Positions 1 to 8,840 of a stretch of 16,208 nt of DNA are shown here, one piece after another. The notes beneath the pieces were generated by a model. It was given only the letters and a program-made list of their open reading frames with translations, was not told where the DNA came from and ran no database searches. This DNA comes from SURF-24 sp964537965 (GTDB taxonomy: Bacteria > Bacteroidota > Ignavibacteria > Ignavibacteriales > SURF-24): assembly GCA_964537965.1 (NCBI GenBank), contig CAZIDB010000106.1, positions 1 through 16,208 of the forward strand, read 5' to 3'. A program made the position numbers and the translations under genes. The first letter of the stretch is position 1, and each line of letters opens with the position of its first letter.

Positions 1-7
1 ATACAAC

Positions 8-1369
8 TTAAAAGATATATTCTTTTCCATTAATGACATAATTTGCTTTGATTTTAGGATATTTCTTAAGGATTGATTCGCCAAGCCAATTAATTGCCTT
101 TTCCTCTCCGTGAACAAAAATAACTCTCTCCGGTAATAGTTTATCCACTATTTCCAGCAATTCTTCCCGACGTGAATGAGCAGAAAATTTAAAATTCTCT
201 ATGTTACATCTAATAGCTACCTCTTTGTTTTCATCTAACAGGATTTTCGTATTTGATGATGACTTTGAAATTAAATATCCCGGCGTATCAATATCCATAT
301 AACCAACAGTAAAAATCCCGTAGTTATTTCTTTTCAAAAACTCCAATCCATAATTGTATGATAACGTACCCTTTATCATCATACCGCTTGGAAGCAATAA
401 AACCGAAGGATTCTTTAGCAAATGATTTAAACTTTTTAATTCATAAATATCTGTCTGCTGTATGTCGCTTAAGTTCATATTCTTGTCAATTCTTGCCGAA
501 GTATATTTGAAGGAATCATAAATACGATTTATTTTTCTTCCGATGCCACCAGTATAAATATCTGCTTTTATTAAATCATTTCTTTCCATAAGAACAGATA
601 TTGTTAAAAGAATTTCCTGCATTTTGCCAAGCGAAAAAACAGGAATCAATACTGAACCCTGATTCTGAAGAATACTATTCATTTTTATTGCAAGGCGTTT
701 TGCTTCTATCCACCAGGATTGTAACTCATTGGAATCTGTTGCACCATAAGTTGATTCCTGAATAAGAACATCAATTTTTATGTCGGGTAATTCTGCTCCT
801 TTAATAACTGCCTGCTCAGAAAGGTTTATATCACCGGTGTAAAATATTTTTTCATCTTCGGTTTCAATTAAAAAAGCGGCTGCTCCAATAATATGCCCGG
901 CATCCCATGCAGATATTTTTATTGGGGTTTTATGAATTGCTCTCCAGCCAAATAACTCAACCTCTTCTTTGTAATCCATAATATTGATTGACTTGATAAG
1001 GTTCTCAATTTCTTTATGAGTATATGGTTTTATTTCAGGAATATCTTTGAATTGTTCTTCAAGGATTGAAACAGTATTATGAAGAGTAATATCTGCAATT
1101 GCACGAGTTTGCCGTGAGGAAAAGATTTTTACATAAGGAAATCTTTTCACAAGAAAAGGCAAAGCTCCAATATGATCATGATGTGCGTGCGAAATAAAAA
1201 CGAAGTCTACATTTTTATCAGCAATTAAACTAAACTGAGGTAATGCATCAATTCCGGTTTTCCTTGGGTGCATTCCACAATCCAGAATAATGCCGGTACC
1301 CCTAATGTTAAGGTAGAAACAACTGGAGCCTATCTCACCTGCTCCGCCTAATGGAAGAAACTCGAACAT
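8..1369 (-). CDS. Metallo-beta-lactamase/beta-CASP RNA-processing exonuclease family protein (CPSF73/YSH1-like)
   Basis: This is a 453-residue cytoplasmic hydrolase of the metallo-beta-lactamase fold with an inserted beta-CASP domain, a family acting on RNA (or DNA) phosphodiester bonds with two zinc ions. The metal-binding set is complete: HxHxDH at residues 61-66 (HAHHDH), H159 in 'AGHIIGA' and D180 in 'YTGDI'. The beta-CASP motifs are also complete: E205 in 'QESTYG', H398 in 'SAHSRREEL' and H420 in 'FVHGE'. There is no N-terminal KH domain as in archaeal CPSF relatives and no C-terminal RNase J extension, so it belongs with the short bacterial CPSF73-like proteins. The start gives the conserved first strand 'FLPLGGAGEIGSSC' directly after Met; the ribosome site (TTAAAG) is weak. 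It diverges from the OsmC gene across 123 bp. Family assignment is firm; the natural substrate cannot be read from sequence. Confidence 0.93.
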   Translation of the reverse strand: MFEFLPLGGAGEIGSSCFYLNIRGTGIILDCGMHPRKTGIDALPQFSLIADKNVDFVFISHAHHDHIGALPFLVKRFPYVKIFSSRQTRAIADITLHNTVSILEEQFKDIPEIKPYTHKEIENLIKSINIMDYKEEVELFGWRAIHKTPIKISAWDAGHIIGAAAFLIETEDEKIFYTGDINLSEQAVIKGAELPDIKIDVLIQESTYGATDSNELQSWWIEAKRLAIKMNSILQNQGSVLIPVFSLGKMQEILLTISVLMERNDLIKADIYTGGIGRKINRIYDSFKYTSARIDKNMNLSDIQQTDIYELKSLNHLLKNPSVLLLPSGMMIKGTLSYNYGLEFLKRNNYGIFTVGYMDIDTPGYLISKSSSNTKILLDENKEVAIRCNIENFKFSAHSRREELLEIVDKLLPERVIFVHGEEKAINWLGESILKKYPKIKANYVINGKEYIF

Positions 1370-1388
1370 CTTTAATAATTTTAATGCT

Positions 1389-1416
1389 TTGTTTTTTAAA
1401 GGAAACTTATTATAAA
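1389..1416 (+). promoter_or_regulatory. Candidate promoter for the OsmC-family gene
   Basis: In the divergent gap, TTGTTT (1389-1394) is followed after 16 bp by TATAAA (1411-1416), a sigma-70-like arrangement. It would place a transcription start near 1423 and give a leader of about 70 nt. The region is AT-rich, so such matches arise easily. Members of this phylum may also use a different -10/-33 consensus, so this is only a candidate. Confidence 0.28.
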
Positions 1417-1492
1417 ATGAATATTAACTCAATAGTTTTTTGATGAATCTTTTTAATTCCTTTATCATCTCATATCAAAAAAAGGAACAACA

Positions 1493-1897
1493 ATGGAAAT
1501 GATAATTAATTTAGGTGATGGTAAAAAGGTTGATGCAATATTCAATGGTCATACTATAAAAACAGATCAACCATTGCAGGGCGGCGGTGATGACAGCTCC
1601 CCGGCTCCGTTTGATTTATTCTTAGCTTCTATTGGTACCTGTGCAGGAATTTATGTTAAAGGTTTCTGCGACTCAAGAAATATTCCTACTGAAAATATTA
1701 AAATTTATCAAACTATGAGTTATAATTCGCAGACGCGTTTAATTGATAAAATTGAACTTGATATTAAATTACCTGATGATTTTCCGGAAAAATTCAGAGA
1801 TGCAGTTATTAACGTTGCCGAATTATGTGCAGTAAAAAAGCATTTACATAATCCACCGGCAATTACAGTTAAAGCTACTTTAGAAGAAAGTGTATAA
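1493..1897 (+). CDS. OsmC family protein (putative thiol peroxidase-like)
   Basis: This 134-residue protein is about the usual size for OsmC/Ohr/YhfA relatives, which detoxify organic hydroperoxides through two reactive cysteines or act as hydrolase-like relatives. The two expected cysteines are present: C50 in 'LASIGTC' and C112 in 'AELCAVKKHL'. The family's central segment ('SSPAPFDLFLASIGTCAG') and the C-terminal strand are intact. An additional cysteine, C59, lies nine residues after C50. ATG at 1493 is preceded by AGGA at 1483-1486 with 6 nt spacing, which decides this start; a second in-frame ATG at 1499 would sit too far from that site. It stands alone, ends at a hairpin terminator, and converges with the next gene with only 7 nt between stop codons. 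The subfamily (Ohr, OsmC or YhfA-like) is not resolved. Confidence 0.9.
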   Translation: MEMIINLGDGKKVDAIFNGHTIKTDQPLQGGGDDSSPAPFDLFLASIGTCAGIYVKGFCDSRNIPTENIKIYQTMSYNSQTRLIDKIELDIKLPDDFPEKFRDAVINVAELCAVKKHLHNPPAITVKATLEESV

Positions 1898-1904
1898 ATT
1901 ATTT

Positions 1905-2834
1905 CTAACGGTCTAAACGAAGAATAACATTTTCTTTAGACCGTTTCTTTAAAAAGTCTGAAAGTGATGAAGCTGATTTAAATAAGTTATTCAAGCCTTC
2001 ATCCTTCACTTTCCCATCAGAGCTTTTCATGGATTTGTTGGTTTCATAAAAAGGTATTTCCTTATTACTACTTTTTTTTGATTCAGTTACAACCTGGTTG
2101 GAAGCATTGCTACTCTTTATTTCCCGTTCTCTTATTTTGCCTTGTTGAATATTACCAATTCTTGCCTGCAGAGTTTGTGCAGGTCTTAATTTTTGTAACT
2201 TAGAATTGTCTGCTCTAAGGTCAACAGAAAAACTTACTTCCTTTGTAACAGGAATTTTTTCAACTGCCGGTTTAATAACTTTATTTACAGGTTGTATTTT
2301 ATGGATTTTATTTTCAGTTCCTGTCTCACCTGAAAATGAACTATCAAATGCAAAAATAGCTTCGGCATATACTTTATCATTCTGGTACCTTGCTTCATCA
2401 GCTCTAAGATCAAAAAAATAATTTTCAGCATAATCGTTCATCTTGGTACTTACACTAAGTGAAGTAAGTCCTACCTGCTGGATTTTAAATCTGAATGTTT
2501 CAAAATCAATCTGGTTTCTGAAACCTTCTATTTCCTTTATCGCGAAGATTGGATCGGGATAAATAAGTTCATAGTTTCCGCCAATTGAAATAAAAATTCC
2601 GTATTTCGCTTCATTGGCATTAAAGACCTGCTGATTTGTAAGTAACCTGTAAACAATTAAATTCTTTGGAACAGGGTTATTTATATATGCAATCAGTTCC
2701 TCGAACGATAATGGTTCAGGTTTTCTTGAAGGATTCTTTTTGTAAACGATGCTGAAGTTTTTCCCAAAGTCAAATTTGTTTTCGGAAAAAATAAGAACAT
2801 CATTTTTCTTTATGTCAATTGTTTCAAGAAGCAT
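1905..2834 (-). CDS. Hypothetical protein, co-transcribed with alpha-glucan phosphorylase
   Basis: I do not recognise this 309-residue protein. It has no signal peptide and no membrane segment. The first 165 or so residues look folded, with alternating hydrophobic and aromatic strands and a central 'GIFISIGGNYELIYPDP' stretch. From about residue 168 to 285 it is rich in Lys, Ser, Asn and Gln and probably disordered. A final helix-like segment (about 282-297, 'LNNLFKSASSLSDFLKKR') may be a short interaction motif. The peptide DLRAD occurs twice (142-146 and 205-209) in a similar context, D-L-R-A-D-x4-Q. Its ATG lies 5 nt after the stop of the phosphorylase gene with no good independent ribosome site, suggesting translational coupling. 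A role linked to glycogen or maltodextrin metabolism is suggested only by that position. Confidence 0.8.
   Translation of the reverse strand: MLLETIDIKKNDVLIFSENKFDFGKNFSIVYKKNPSRKPEPLSFEELIAYINNPVPKNLIVYRLLTNQQVFNANEAKYGIFISIGGNYELIYPDPIFAIKEIEGFRNQIDFETFRFKIQQVGLTSLSVSTKMNDYAENYFFDLRADEARYQNDKVYAEAIFAFDSSFSGETGTENKIHKIQPVNKVIKPAVEKIPVTKEVSFSVDLRADNSKLQKLRPAQTLQARIGNIQQGKIREREIKSSNASNQVVTESKKSSNKEIPFYETNKSMKSSDGKVKDEGLNNLFKSASSLSDFLKKRSKENVILRLDR
1907..1950 (+). terminator. Intrinsic terminator of the OsmC gene, lying inside the 3' end of the convergent gene
   Basis: A perfect 11-bp inverted repeat, AACGGTCTAAA (1907-1917) and TTTAGACCGTT (1935-1945), encloses a 17-nt loop and is followed on the plus strand by TTCTTTAAA. 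It starts 9 nt after the OsmC stop codon. Both arms lie within the last codons and stop codon of the minus-strand gene. The T tract is interrupted and the loop is long, so strength is uncertain. On the minus strand no T tract follows. Confidence 0.6.
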
Positions 2835-2839
2835 TTACT

Positions 2840-5410
2840 TTATGCCCAATGAATTAATCCAAGGTCATAAGAAGTTCTTTGCAACGGATGTTTTGGAAGT
2901 ATTCTTGCCGTAAATCCAAATTGACCGCTATTCTTTGTTATAATTACACCTTTATAGCAATAATTGTTTGATCCTTTTGATTTATTCTTATCATATTGCA
3001 TTGGAACAAAGCTATTTGAGTGAGCTTCAAATTGTTTATCAATTGAGCCAAAATATATCTGGACTTCAACATCATCAGGCGTGAGGTTTCCAAGGAAAAC
3101 ATCTGCCCGTATATTGAACTCGGTCCCGACTTTAATATCTGCAGATTCATTCTCATGTTTAATACTAATAAATTTTATCTGGTTCCAGTTAGAGCGGACT
3201 TTATGTTTCCATTCGGCAATATCTTTTGTTTGCTGATAATTATTCTTGCATAGAATTTTTCTGCTTTCAATTGCTACGTTATAATACTTGGTAAAATACT
3301 GCTCAACCATTCTATTTGTATTAAAGAATGGTCCAAGTTTTTTCATTGAAGATTTTATCATACTAATCCATTGGCGCGGTAACTTATCATCTGAACGGCT
3401 ATAGAAAACAGGAACAATCTCTCTTTCAAGCGAATTATAAAGCTGGTTTGATTCAACTTCATTCTGATAATCAAGATCAAGATACTCTTCGCCATTTCCA
3501 ATCTTCCAGCCAACTTCAGGAGTATAACCTTCATCCCACCAGCCGTCAAGTACACTAAAGTTTAAACCGCCGTTGGCAATAACTTTCATACCGGAAGCCC
3601 CGCTGGCTTCAAGAGGTCTGCGGGGGTTATTCAACCAAACATCGCAGCCTTCTACCATATAGCGTGCAAGATTCATATCATAATTTTCAAGGAATACAAT
3701 TTTTTTCCTGAACCTGTCCTGCTGAGCTATCTGAATAATTTCCTGGATCAATCTCTTCCCTTCTTCATCTCTTGGATGAGCCTTACCAGCAATAATTATT
3801 TGCACCGGATGAAGCGGATTGTTTAAAATATTAGCAAGCCTGTCAAGGTTTTGAAATACTAAGGTAGCACGCTTGTATGTAGCAAATCTTCTTGCAAATC
3901 CAATAGTTAGTGCGGCAGGGTCAAGAACTTCCGCCGCAGCAGAAATTTCGAACTGAGAACCACCGCGTGCAATAATCTGTTTTCTCAGTCTTGCTCTTGC
4001 AAATGCAACAAGTCTTTCACGTCTTCTCTCATGAGTTCTCCAGAGTTCCACATCAGGGATGTTATCTACTCTTCCCCATATTGTTTGATCTTCAGGTCTG
4101 AGGAAGAATTTTTCTCCGAGATACCTGTATAAAAGTTCTTCCATATCCGGTGAGAGATGACTTCTTGTATGAACACCATTTGTAATATAATCAATAGGAA
4201 TCTCATCAAACGGAACACCTTTAAATCCGGTCACCCACATTTTTTTACTAACTTCACCATGCAATTTACTAACACCATTCACAAAACCGGCGGTATTCAT
4301 TGCAAGATGCGCCATATTAAAATTTGTTGGCGGAGCATCGCGGTTAATCGTGCCTAATCTATAAAATTCTTTATCATTTATTTTTAATTCATGCCTGTAG
4401 TAATTGCCAAAATATTTCTCAACCATCTGGTTGTCAAAAATGTCTATACCAGCAGAAACAGGAGTATGTGTTGTAAAAACATTCGAATAATAACCAACCT
4501 CTTTTGCCTGTTCAAATGTCAAATTCTCATCGTTTATTAAATGTCTCATACGTTCAAGCGAAAGGAATGCAGAATGTCCTTCATTCATATGACAAACCTG
4601 CGGATTAATGCCAAGTTTATTTAAAGCTTTAACGCCACCAATGCCCAGAATAATTTCCTGTTGAATTCTAGTTTCCGAATTACCACCGTAAAGAGTTCTT
4701 GTTATAGTTCTGTCTTCAGGTGAATTTTCCGGAATGTTGGTATCCATCAAATATACAGGCACTCTTCCCACATCAATTCTCCAGATCTGAAACAAAACAG
4801 GTCTACCGGGAAATTCGAGCTTAACTTTTATAGGCAATTTATTTTCATCAAGTTCAAGAGTCATTGGTAAATTGTAAAAATCATTAATATCATATTTTTC
4901 CTGCTGCCATCCATCAGATGTTAAGTATTGCTGGAAATAGCCTTCCTTATAATTAAGACCAACACCAACAAGCGGCAATCCCAATTCACTTGCAGATTTA
5001 ATATGATCACCAGCTAAAATTCCAAGTCCGCCAGAATAAATTTGTAAACATTCGGTTAAGCCAAATTCTGCTGAGAAGTAAGCAATATAAGGTTTACCTG
5101 TTCCTTTTATTTTTTTTTGATACCACGTTGGTTGTGCAAGATATGTTTTCAGTTGTTCATAAGCCCGGTACATATGAGCAATAAATCCGTCATCATTTGA
5201 TACTTCAATAAGTCTGTCCTGGTTAATCTTTCCAAGCATTGATACCGGATTGTGATTTGTTGTTTCCCATAATTCTCTTTCCAACCTTCTGAATAGTTCA
5301 AAGGAATCCTGGTTCCATGTCCAATGTAAATTAAAAGCTAATTCACGTAAAGGCTCAAGGTTTTTAGGAAGAGAAGGTGAAACGTTGAAAGTACCTATGA
5401 AATTGGCCAT
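2840..5410 (-). CDS. glgP: Alpha-glucan phosphorylase (GT35, TIGR02094 type)
   Basis: This cytoplasmic enzyme removes glucose-1-phosphate from glycogen or maltodextrin by phosphorolysis, using pyridoxal phosphate. It has 856 residues, the expected length for the bacterial/archaeal phosphorylase branch, which carries an N-terminal DUF3417 domain (about residues 10-100, with 'LRELAFNLHWTWNQD'). The catalytic core includes 'YFSAEFGL' (111-118), 'GGLGILAGDH' (127-136), 'HMNEGHSAF' (274-282), 'FTTHTPVSAG' (312-321) and 'GFARRFATYKRA' (504-515). The cofactor lysine is K609 in 'EASGASGMK', followed by 'NGGLNFSVLDGWWDE'. Residues from about 740 form a C-terminal beta-rich domain ending 'HPLQRTSYDLGLIHWA', as in relatives. 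The start is supported by GGAG at 5417-5420, 6 nt upstream of ATG. It is the first gene of a two-gene unit with the unknown protein downstream. Confidence 0.96.
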   Translation of the reverse strand: MANFIGTFNVSPSLPKNLEPLRELAFNLHWTWNQDSFELFRRLERELWETTNHNPVSMLGKINQDRLIEVSNDDGFIAHMYRAYEQLKTYLAQPTWYQKKIKGTGKPYIAYFSAEFGLTECLQIYSGGLGILAGDHIKSASELGLPLVGVGLNYKEGYFQQYLTSDGWQQEKYDINDFYNLPMTLELDENKLPIKVKLEFPGRPVLFQIWRIDVGRVPVYLMDTNIPENSPEDRTITRTLYGGNSETRIQQEIILGIGGVKALNKLGINPQVCHMNEGHSAFLSLERMRHLINDENLTFEQAKEVGYYSNVFTTHTPVSAGIDIFDNQMVEKYFGNYYRHELKINDKEFYRLGTINRDAPPTNFNMAHLAMNTAGFVNGVSKLHGEVSKKMWVTGFKGVPFDEIPIDYITNGVHTRSHLSPDMEELLYRYLGEKFFLRPEDQTIWGRVDNIPDVELWRTHERRRERLVAFARARLRKQIIARGGSQFEISAAAEVLDPAALTIGFARRFATYKRATLVFQNLDRLANILNNPLHPVQIIIAGKAHPRDEEGKRLIQEIIQIAQQDRFRKKIVFLENYDMNLARYMVEGCDVWLNNPRRPLEASGASGMKVIANGGLNFSVLDGWWDEGYTPEVGWKIGNGEEYLDLDYQNEVESNQLYNSLEREIVPVFYSRSDDKLPRQWISMIKSSMKKLGPFFNTNRMVEQYFTKYYNVAIESRKILCKNNYQQTKDIAEWKHKVRSNWNQIKFISIKHENESADIKVGTEFNIRADVFLGNLTPDDVEVQIYFGSIDKQFEAHSNSFVPMQYDKNKSKGSNNYCYKGVIITKNSGQFGFTARILPKHPLQRTSYDLGLIHWA

Positions 5411-5569
5411 TGAAAACTCCGTTTTATTAAATAACAGTTATACTTTTCCGGTAAGACGCCTTTAAAGCATTAACATTATCATTCTCAAATTCTGTGAAAT
5501 AGTAATTGTTACTCAAGCGCTGTAAATATAACCAAAAATCAATGTTTATGAAATCTTTGAACTTAAAAA

Positions 5570-5591
5570 AAGCCGGACAAAAATCCGGCTT
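5570..5591 (-). terminator. Intrinsic terminator of the exported T9SS-sorted protein gene
   Basis: Read on the minus strand, AAGCCGGA (5584-5591), a six-base loop TTTTTG, and TCCGGCTT (5570-5577) form an 8-bp GC-rich stem. A run of T residues follows immediately (the A run at 5564-5570 on the plus strand). It begins 22 bp after the stop codon at 5614. This is the clearest terminator in the window. It separates the exported-protein gene from the phosphorylase operon, so the latter should have its own promoter within 5411-5563. Confidence 0.85.
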
Positions 5592-5613
5592 CAATAACAA
5601 GGATTTTTAATTA

Positions 5614-8559
5614 TCATTTAAGAAGGATCATTTTCTTAATATCCTTAAATTCATTTCCCTTCTTATCTAAGGCAGTGATCTTATAAAAATAAATTCCGCT
5701 GGTTAATCTCATGTTGTCTATGTCCGATGAGTTAAATTTTATTTTATGAATACCTGCGCTTTGATTTTCATTTACAAGTAGTTTTATCTCCTGCCCAATG
5801 ATATTATATATAGAAAGTTTTACTTCTGCATCGGAGGGTAATGAATACTCAATTGTAGTATTGGGATTAAACGGATTCGGATAGTTTTGCTTCAGATAAA
5901 ATTTTTCAGGCAGATTGTCAGTCAACCTTCCTGATTCAACTGATGTAAGCGAGTCCGGTAAATATGTTAACCCTTTTACTCTTTTAAAGCCAACAGGACC
6001 AATGTTAGTGGCAGCACCGGTCTTGGTGTCAATCTTAATTAAAGTAGCAGCGTTATTGCCAATTGAACCATAAAGTGTTCCGTCATTGCCAAATGTCATG
6101 GCGTTAATAATATTTGTTCCGGTCCCGGCTTTTCCAACAAAAGTTGTGTCGCCGTTATCTTTATTTACTCTATAAATTAAATCTTTGCCCACAGTTGATG
6201 CCTGTCCAACTGATAACCACATTTGCTGGTCAACAGGATTTATAGTAATACTTGAAACAGAAAAACCAAGAGAATCAATTAAAGTATATTCACCATTATT
6301 AATATCTATTTTGAATAATGCACCATCTTTACTTGCGGCATAAAGATTTCCATATTTATCAAAACAGGAGGTAGCTAATGCCAAATCTGTATTAAATAAA
6401 TAATACGCAATGCCGGCAGCAGCATTCAGATGATTTAAACTTGATAAACCATCTGTAGAGTAAAACGGATCCTGCAATGCATATAAAACTCCATCTAAAG
6501 GATTTACAGCTAAACCAACTAATCCTCTCAAAGTTGTACTTCCAAGAGATGAACCACTGCCAGTCTGAGGATTAATTAATATTAGCTCAGTATTTAATTC
6601 ACCTAAACCATAAATAGAATTTTTAACAACCGGACTAATAGCATATCCTTTTCCATTAAGAAAGACCTTGTATACATTGCCGTTTTCTGCGTTTGAAATG
6701 ATTTCAAAATTTTCCTGGTAATCATTTGCAGCGGTTGGATTAAAAACAATGTTCAAAACAAGTGAATCAAGAGTAGCTAATTCTATCGGATAACTAAGTG
6801 AGTTTAATATTTTAAAATCATTATGGGATGTTTTTATATCAGATATTTTCAATGTTTCATATCCAGCATTTTTAAACACAACCTGTTTAATAACAGAAGT
6901 CTTTCCGATTTGATTAAACCCAAAATCAAGTAAAGTATCACTCGAAAGAATGTTTGCATTATTAAAGGGTGCAAGCCGAACCTTTCCAACCCATGTGCCC
7001 CATGTATTCGTTCTTGCAGAAAACTCCGTAAACAACCAGATATTATTCATATCAGATGGATCATTCCAGACACCGTTGTAATCACCCCAGCGATTTCTTG
7101 TCCCACTTCCTTTGTTAACATAATTGCCAATACCATTCTTCAAGATTTTACTATTGTTAAACTGGGTTGAGCCGAAAGGTTTAGAGATGTAATATGCGGC
7201 TGGGTACTCGTCATAACCAGAGCGGCTGAAAGTAATTATTACATTTTCATTTTTATCCACAGCAACTGCCGGGTAATAATACCAACTTCCTTCTCTTTCA
7301 ATTGAAATATCTTCATTCTTTTTATTAGTGCTTGTATTAATCGAAATATATCTTAATGCGGAATTATTCCCGGATGAATTTTTTGTAGCAAATGTATGAT
7401 AGAGCGAGCCATTATAATAAAGTGGTTCACTAACAAAGTCGCTGCCGCTTATTTCTATTAATAATGTACCACTGCCACCTAACTGGTTCGCGTCTGATGG
7501 TGTACTATAATTTGAAACAGCAACACTTGAAACAGTAAGTTTTGGTGAAGAAAAAATGGAAGATAATTTATACAACAAAACGTATTGCCCGGTAGAATAA
7601 GGAGATCTTGCCAAAAGGTAATAATCGTTTGAACTTGAAAACATTCTTGCCGGTCTCAATTTATAAATCAGATCACCGGACGATGCAGAATGTCTTATAT
7701 TCCAAAAATCAATCCACTCAACTGCACCTCCGGAATTAGAATACAACTGGTCTTTGGCAATTGCTCTAAGTTTATTCCCTTTAAAAGAATATTCACTTTG
7801 AGTAGTTGAAAGATCATCAAAAGTCCATTGGTTGGAAGTTATATAAATTACTTTATCGTCATAACCAACTCCCTGGTAATCTGCCCAGGTAGCTTCGTCG
7901 GTACTTCCATTTAAACTGGCGTTAAATGAATAATTAAACCAGGTACCGGTTGGATCATCATCATCTGAAACGGAAACAAGGTAACTTGCAATTTTAGTCC
8001 CATCATCTGCATGTAGCCAAACCATAACCCATCTGTTTGAAAACTGATCATAAATAACTTTCGGATCAAAAGGGCTTGCCCCATTTAAAGCAGATTCAAA
8101 CCAATCGGAAGCTGCAATAGTTTTTACTATTTCTCCATTTTTCTTGCAAATCCTGAAAGTTGAATTAACAACTAAGATTATATGATTTGGTCCAACAGCT
8201 ATGTAAGGGTCCGGAGGAATTGAATTAGTCATCTGAATTCCTTCGAAACTCTTGAGTAGAATTGAGCTATCAACTTGTGCGGCCTGAGATTTCTGAAGCT
8301 GAACTTCATCAATAAATTTGGAAGTCAACGGAGATTCATCCAATCCTATAGAAGATTCATTAGGAATTAATTTCCAGGATTTTTTATTCCTTGTTGGTCT
8401 TGTCTTAAAGATGTATAGAGATACATTATAAAAATCATTCGTAGAAACAGCTACACCACTCTGAACAGAACCAGTTGCAGGTCCTTTGTAAAGCTGTCCA
8501 AAATTCAGTTCGGCAATTAGAGATAAAATCAAAATAACTAATAAAAGTCTGTACTTCAT
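5614..8559 (-). CDS. Large exported protein with beta-propeller-like regions, choice-of-anchor-D-like domain and type IX sorting domain
   Basis: The 981-residue protein begins with a signal peptide (residues 1 to about 21: charged start, hydrophobic 'LLLVILILSLIAEL', then 'NFG'). Residues about 105-530 resemble secreted sialidase/propeller-like modules, with 'IPPDPYIAVGPNHIILVVNS' near 114-133 and blade-like repeats. Residues about 541-640 ('LDFGFNQIGKTSVIKQVVFK' onward, ending 'VFLNGKGYA') match the Ig-like choice-of-anchor-D/ASPM-SPD-2-Hydin type. Residues about 645-868 hold further propeller-like repeats ('GTLYGSIGNNAATLIKIDTK' and similar). The C-terminal 100 residues form a type IX secretion sorting domain ('QNYPNPFNPNTTIEYSL', 'VKLSIYNIIGQEIKLLV', 'SGIYFYKI', final 'KKMILLK'), implying export across the outer membrane and surface attachment or release. 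No catalytic residues are evident. AGGGA at 8564-8568 precedes ATG. It is monocistronic and diverges from the kinase-like gene. Confidence 0.92.
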   Translation of the reverse strand: MKYRLLLVILILSLIAELNFGQLYKGPATGSVQSGVAVSTNDFYNVSLYIFKTRPTRNKKSWKLIPNESSIGLDESPLTSKFIDEVQLQKSQAAQVDSSILLKSFEGIQMTNSIPPDPYIAVGPNHIILVVNSTFRICKKNGEIVKTIAASDWFESALNGASPFDPKVIYDQFSNRWVMVWLHADDGTKIASYLVSVSDDDDPTGTWFNYSFNASLNGSTDEATWADYQGVGYDDKVIYITSNQWTFDDLSTTQSEYSFKGNKLRAIAKDQLYSNSGGAVEWIDFWNIRHSASSGDLIYKLRPARMFSSSNDYYLLARSPYSTGQYVLLYKLSSIFSSPKLTVSSVAVSNYSTPSDANQLGGSGTLLIEISGSDFVSEPLYYNGSLYHTFATKNSSGNNSALRYISINTSTNKKNEDISIEREGSWYYYPAVAVDKNENVIITFSRSGYDEYPAAYYISKPFGSTQFNNSKILKNGIGNYVNKGSGTRNRWGDYNGVWNDPSDMNNIWLFTEFSARTNTWGTWVGKVRLAPFNNANILSSDTLLDFGFNQIGKTSVIKQVVFKNAGYETLKISDIKTSHNDFKILNSLSYPIELATLDSLVLNIVFNPTAANDYQENFEIISNAENGNVYKVFLNGKGYAISPVVKNSIYGLGELNTELILINPQTGSGSSLGSTTLRGLVGLAVNPLDGVLYALQDPFYSTDGLSSLNHLNAAAGIAYYLFNTDLALATSCFDKYGNLYAASKDGALFKIDINNGEYTLIDSLGFSVSSITINPVDQQMWLSVGQASTVGKDLIYRVNKDNGDTTFVGKAGTGTNIINAMTFGNDGTLYGSIGNNAATLIKIDTKTGAATNIGPVGFKRVKGLTYLPDSLTSVESGRLTDNLPEKFYLKQNYPNPFNPNTTIEYSLPSDAEVKLSIYNIIGQEIKLLVNENQSAGIHKIKFNSSDIDNMRLTSGIYFYKITALDKKGNEFKDIKKMILLK

Positions 8560-8840
8560 AAAATCCCTGTTGTTAAAGTGCTAAATAAAAAAAATCTACT
8601 TTGTAATTTACAAAAAAGTATCCCTTGATATAAATACATTCTAAAAAATGTCTCTATTATTATCTTCTTAAACACATCCATTGGATTGAAACAGATTAAA
8701 ACAACAAAAAAATATATTTTCCGTTTGTCTTTGGTAAAAAATTGTTGTAAAATCGGCAAGGTATTTTTTAAGTTTATTTTAGTTTTTATTTATATTTAAC
8801 TCGAAAAAAAACTGATTTATGCACAACCTCGGAATTTAAG
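8560..8840. other. Divergent intergenic region between the exported protein and the hybrid kinase-like gene
   Basis: This 281-bp, very AT-rich gap must carry the promoters of both divergent genes. I see no convincing coding sequence; an open frame on the minus strand here has no family-like features. TATATTTAAC at 8791-8800 resembles the TAnnTTTG -7 element of Bacteroidota promoters and would give a leader of about 35 nt for the kinase-like gene, but no clear -33 element is present. The ribosome site of that gene is at best GGA at 8831-8833. Confidence 0.4.

Noticed and set aside
2206..2421. Plus-strand open frame opposite the unknown protein
   Set aside because: It lies fully antisense to a longer, better supported gene coupled to the phosphorylase and shows no family features of its own.
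8556..8759. Open frame of 67 codons on the minus strand in the divergent gap
   Set aside because: It overlaps the start of the exported-protein gene, is rich in Phe/Lys/Ile as expected from random AT-rich DNA, has no family features, and lies where promoters are needed.
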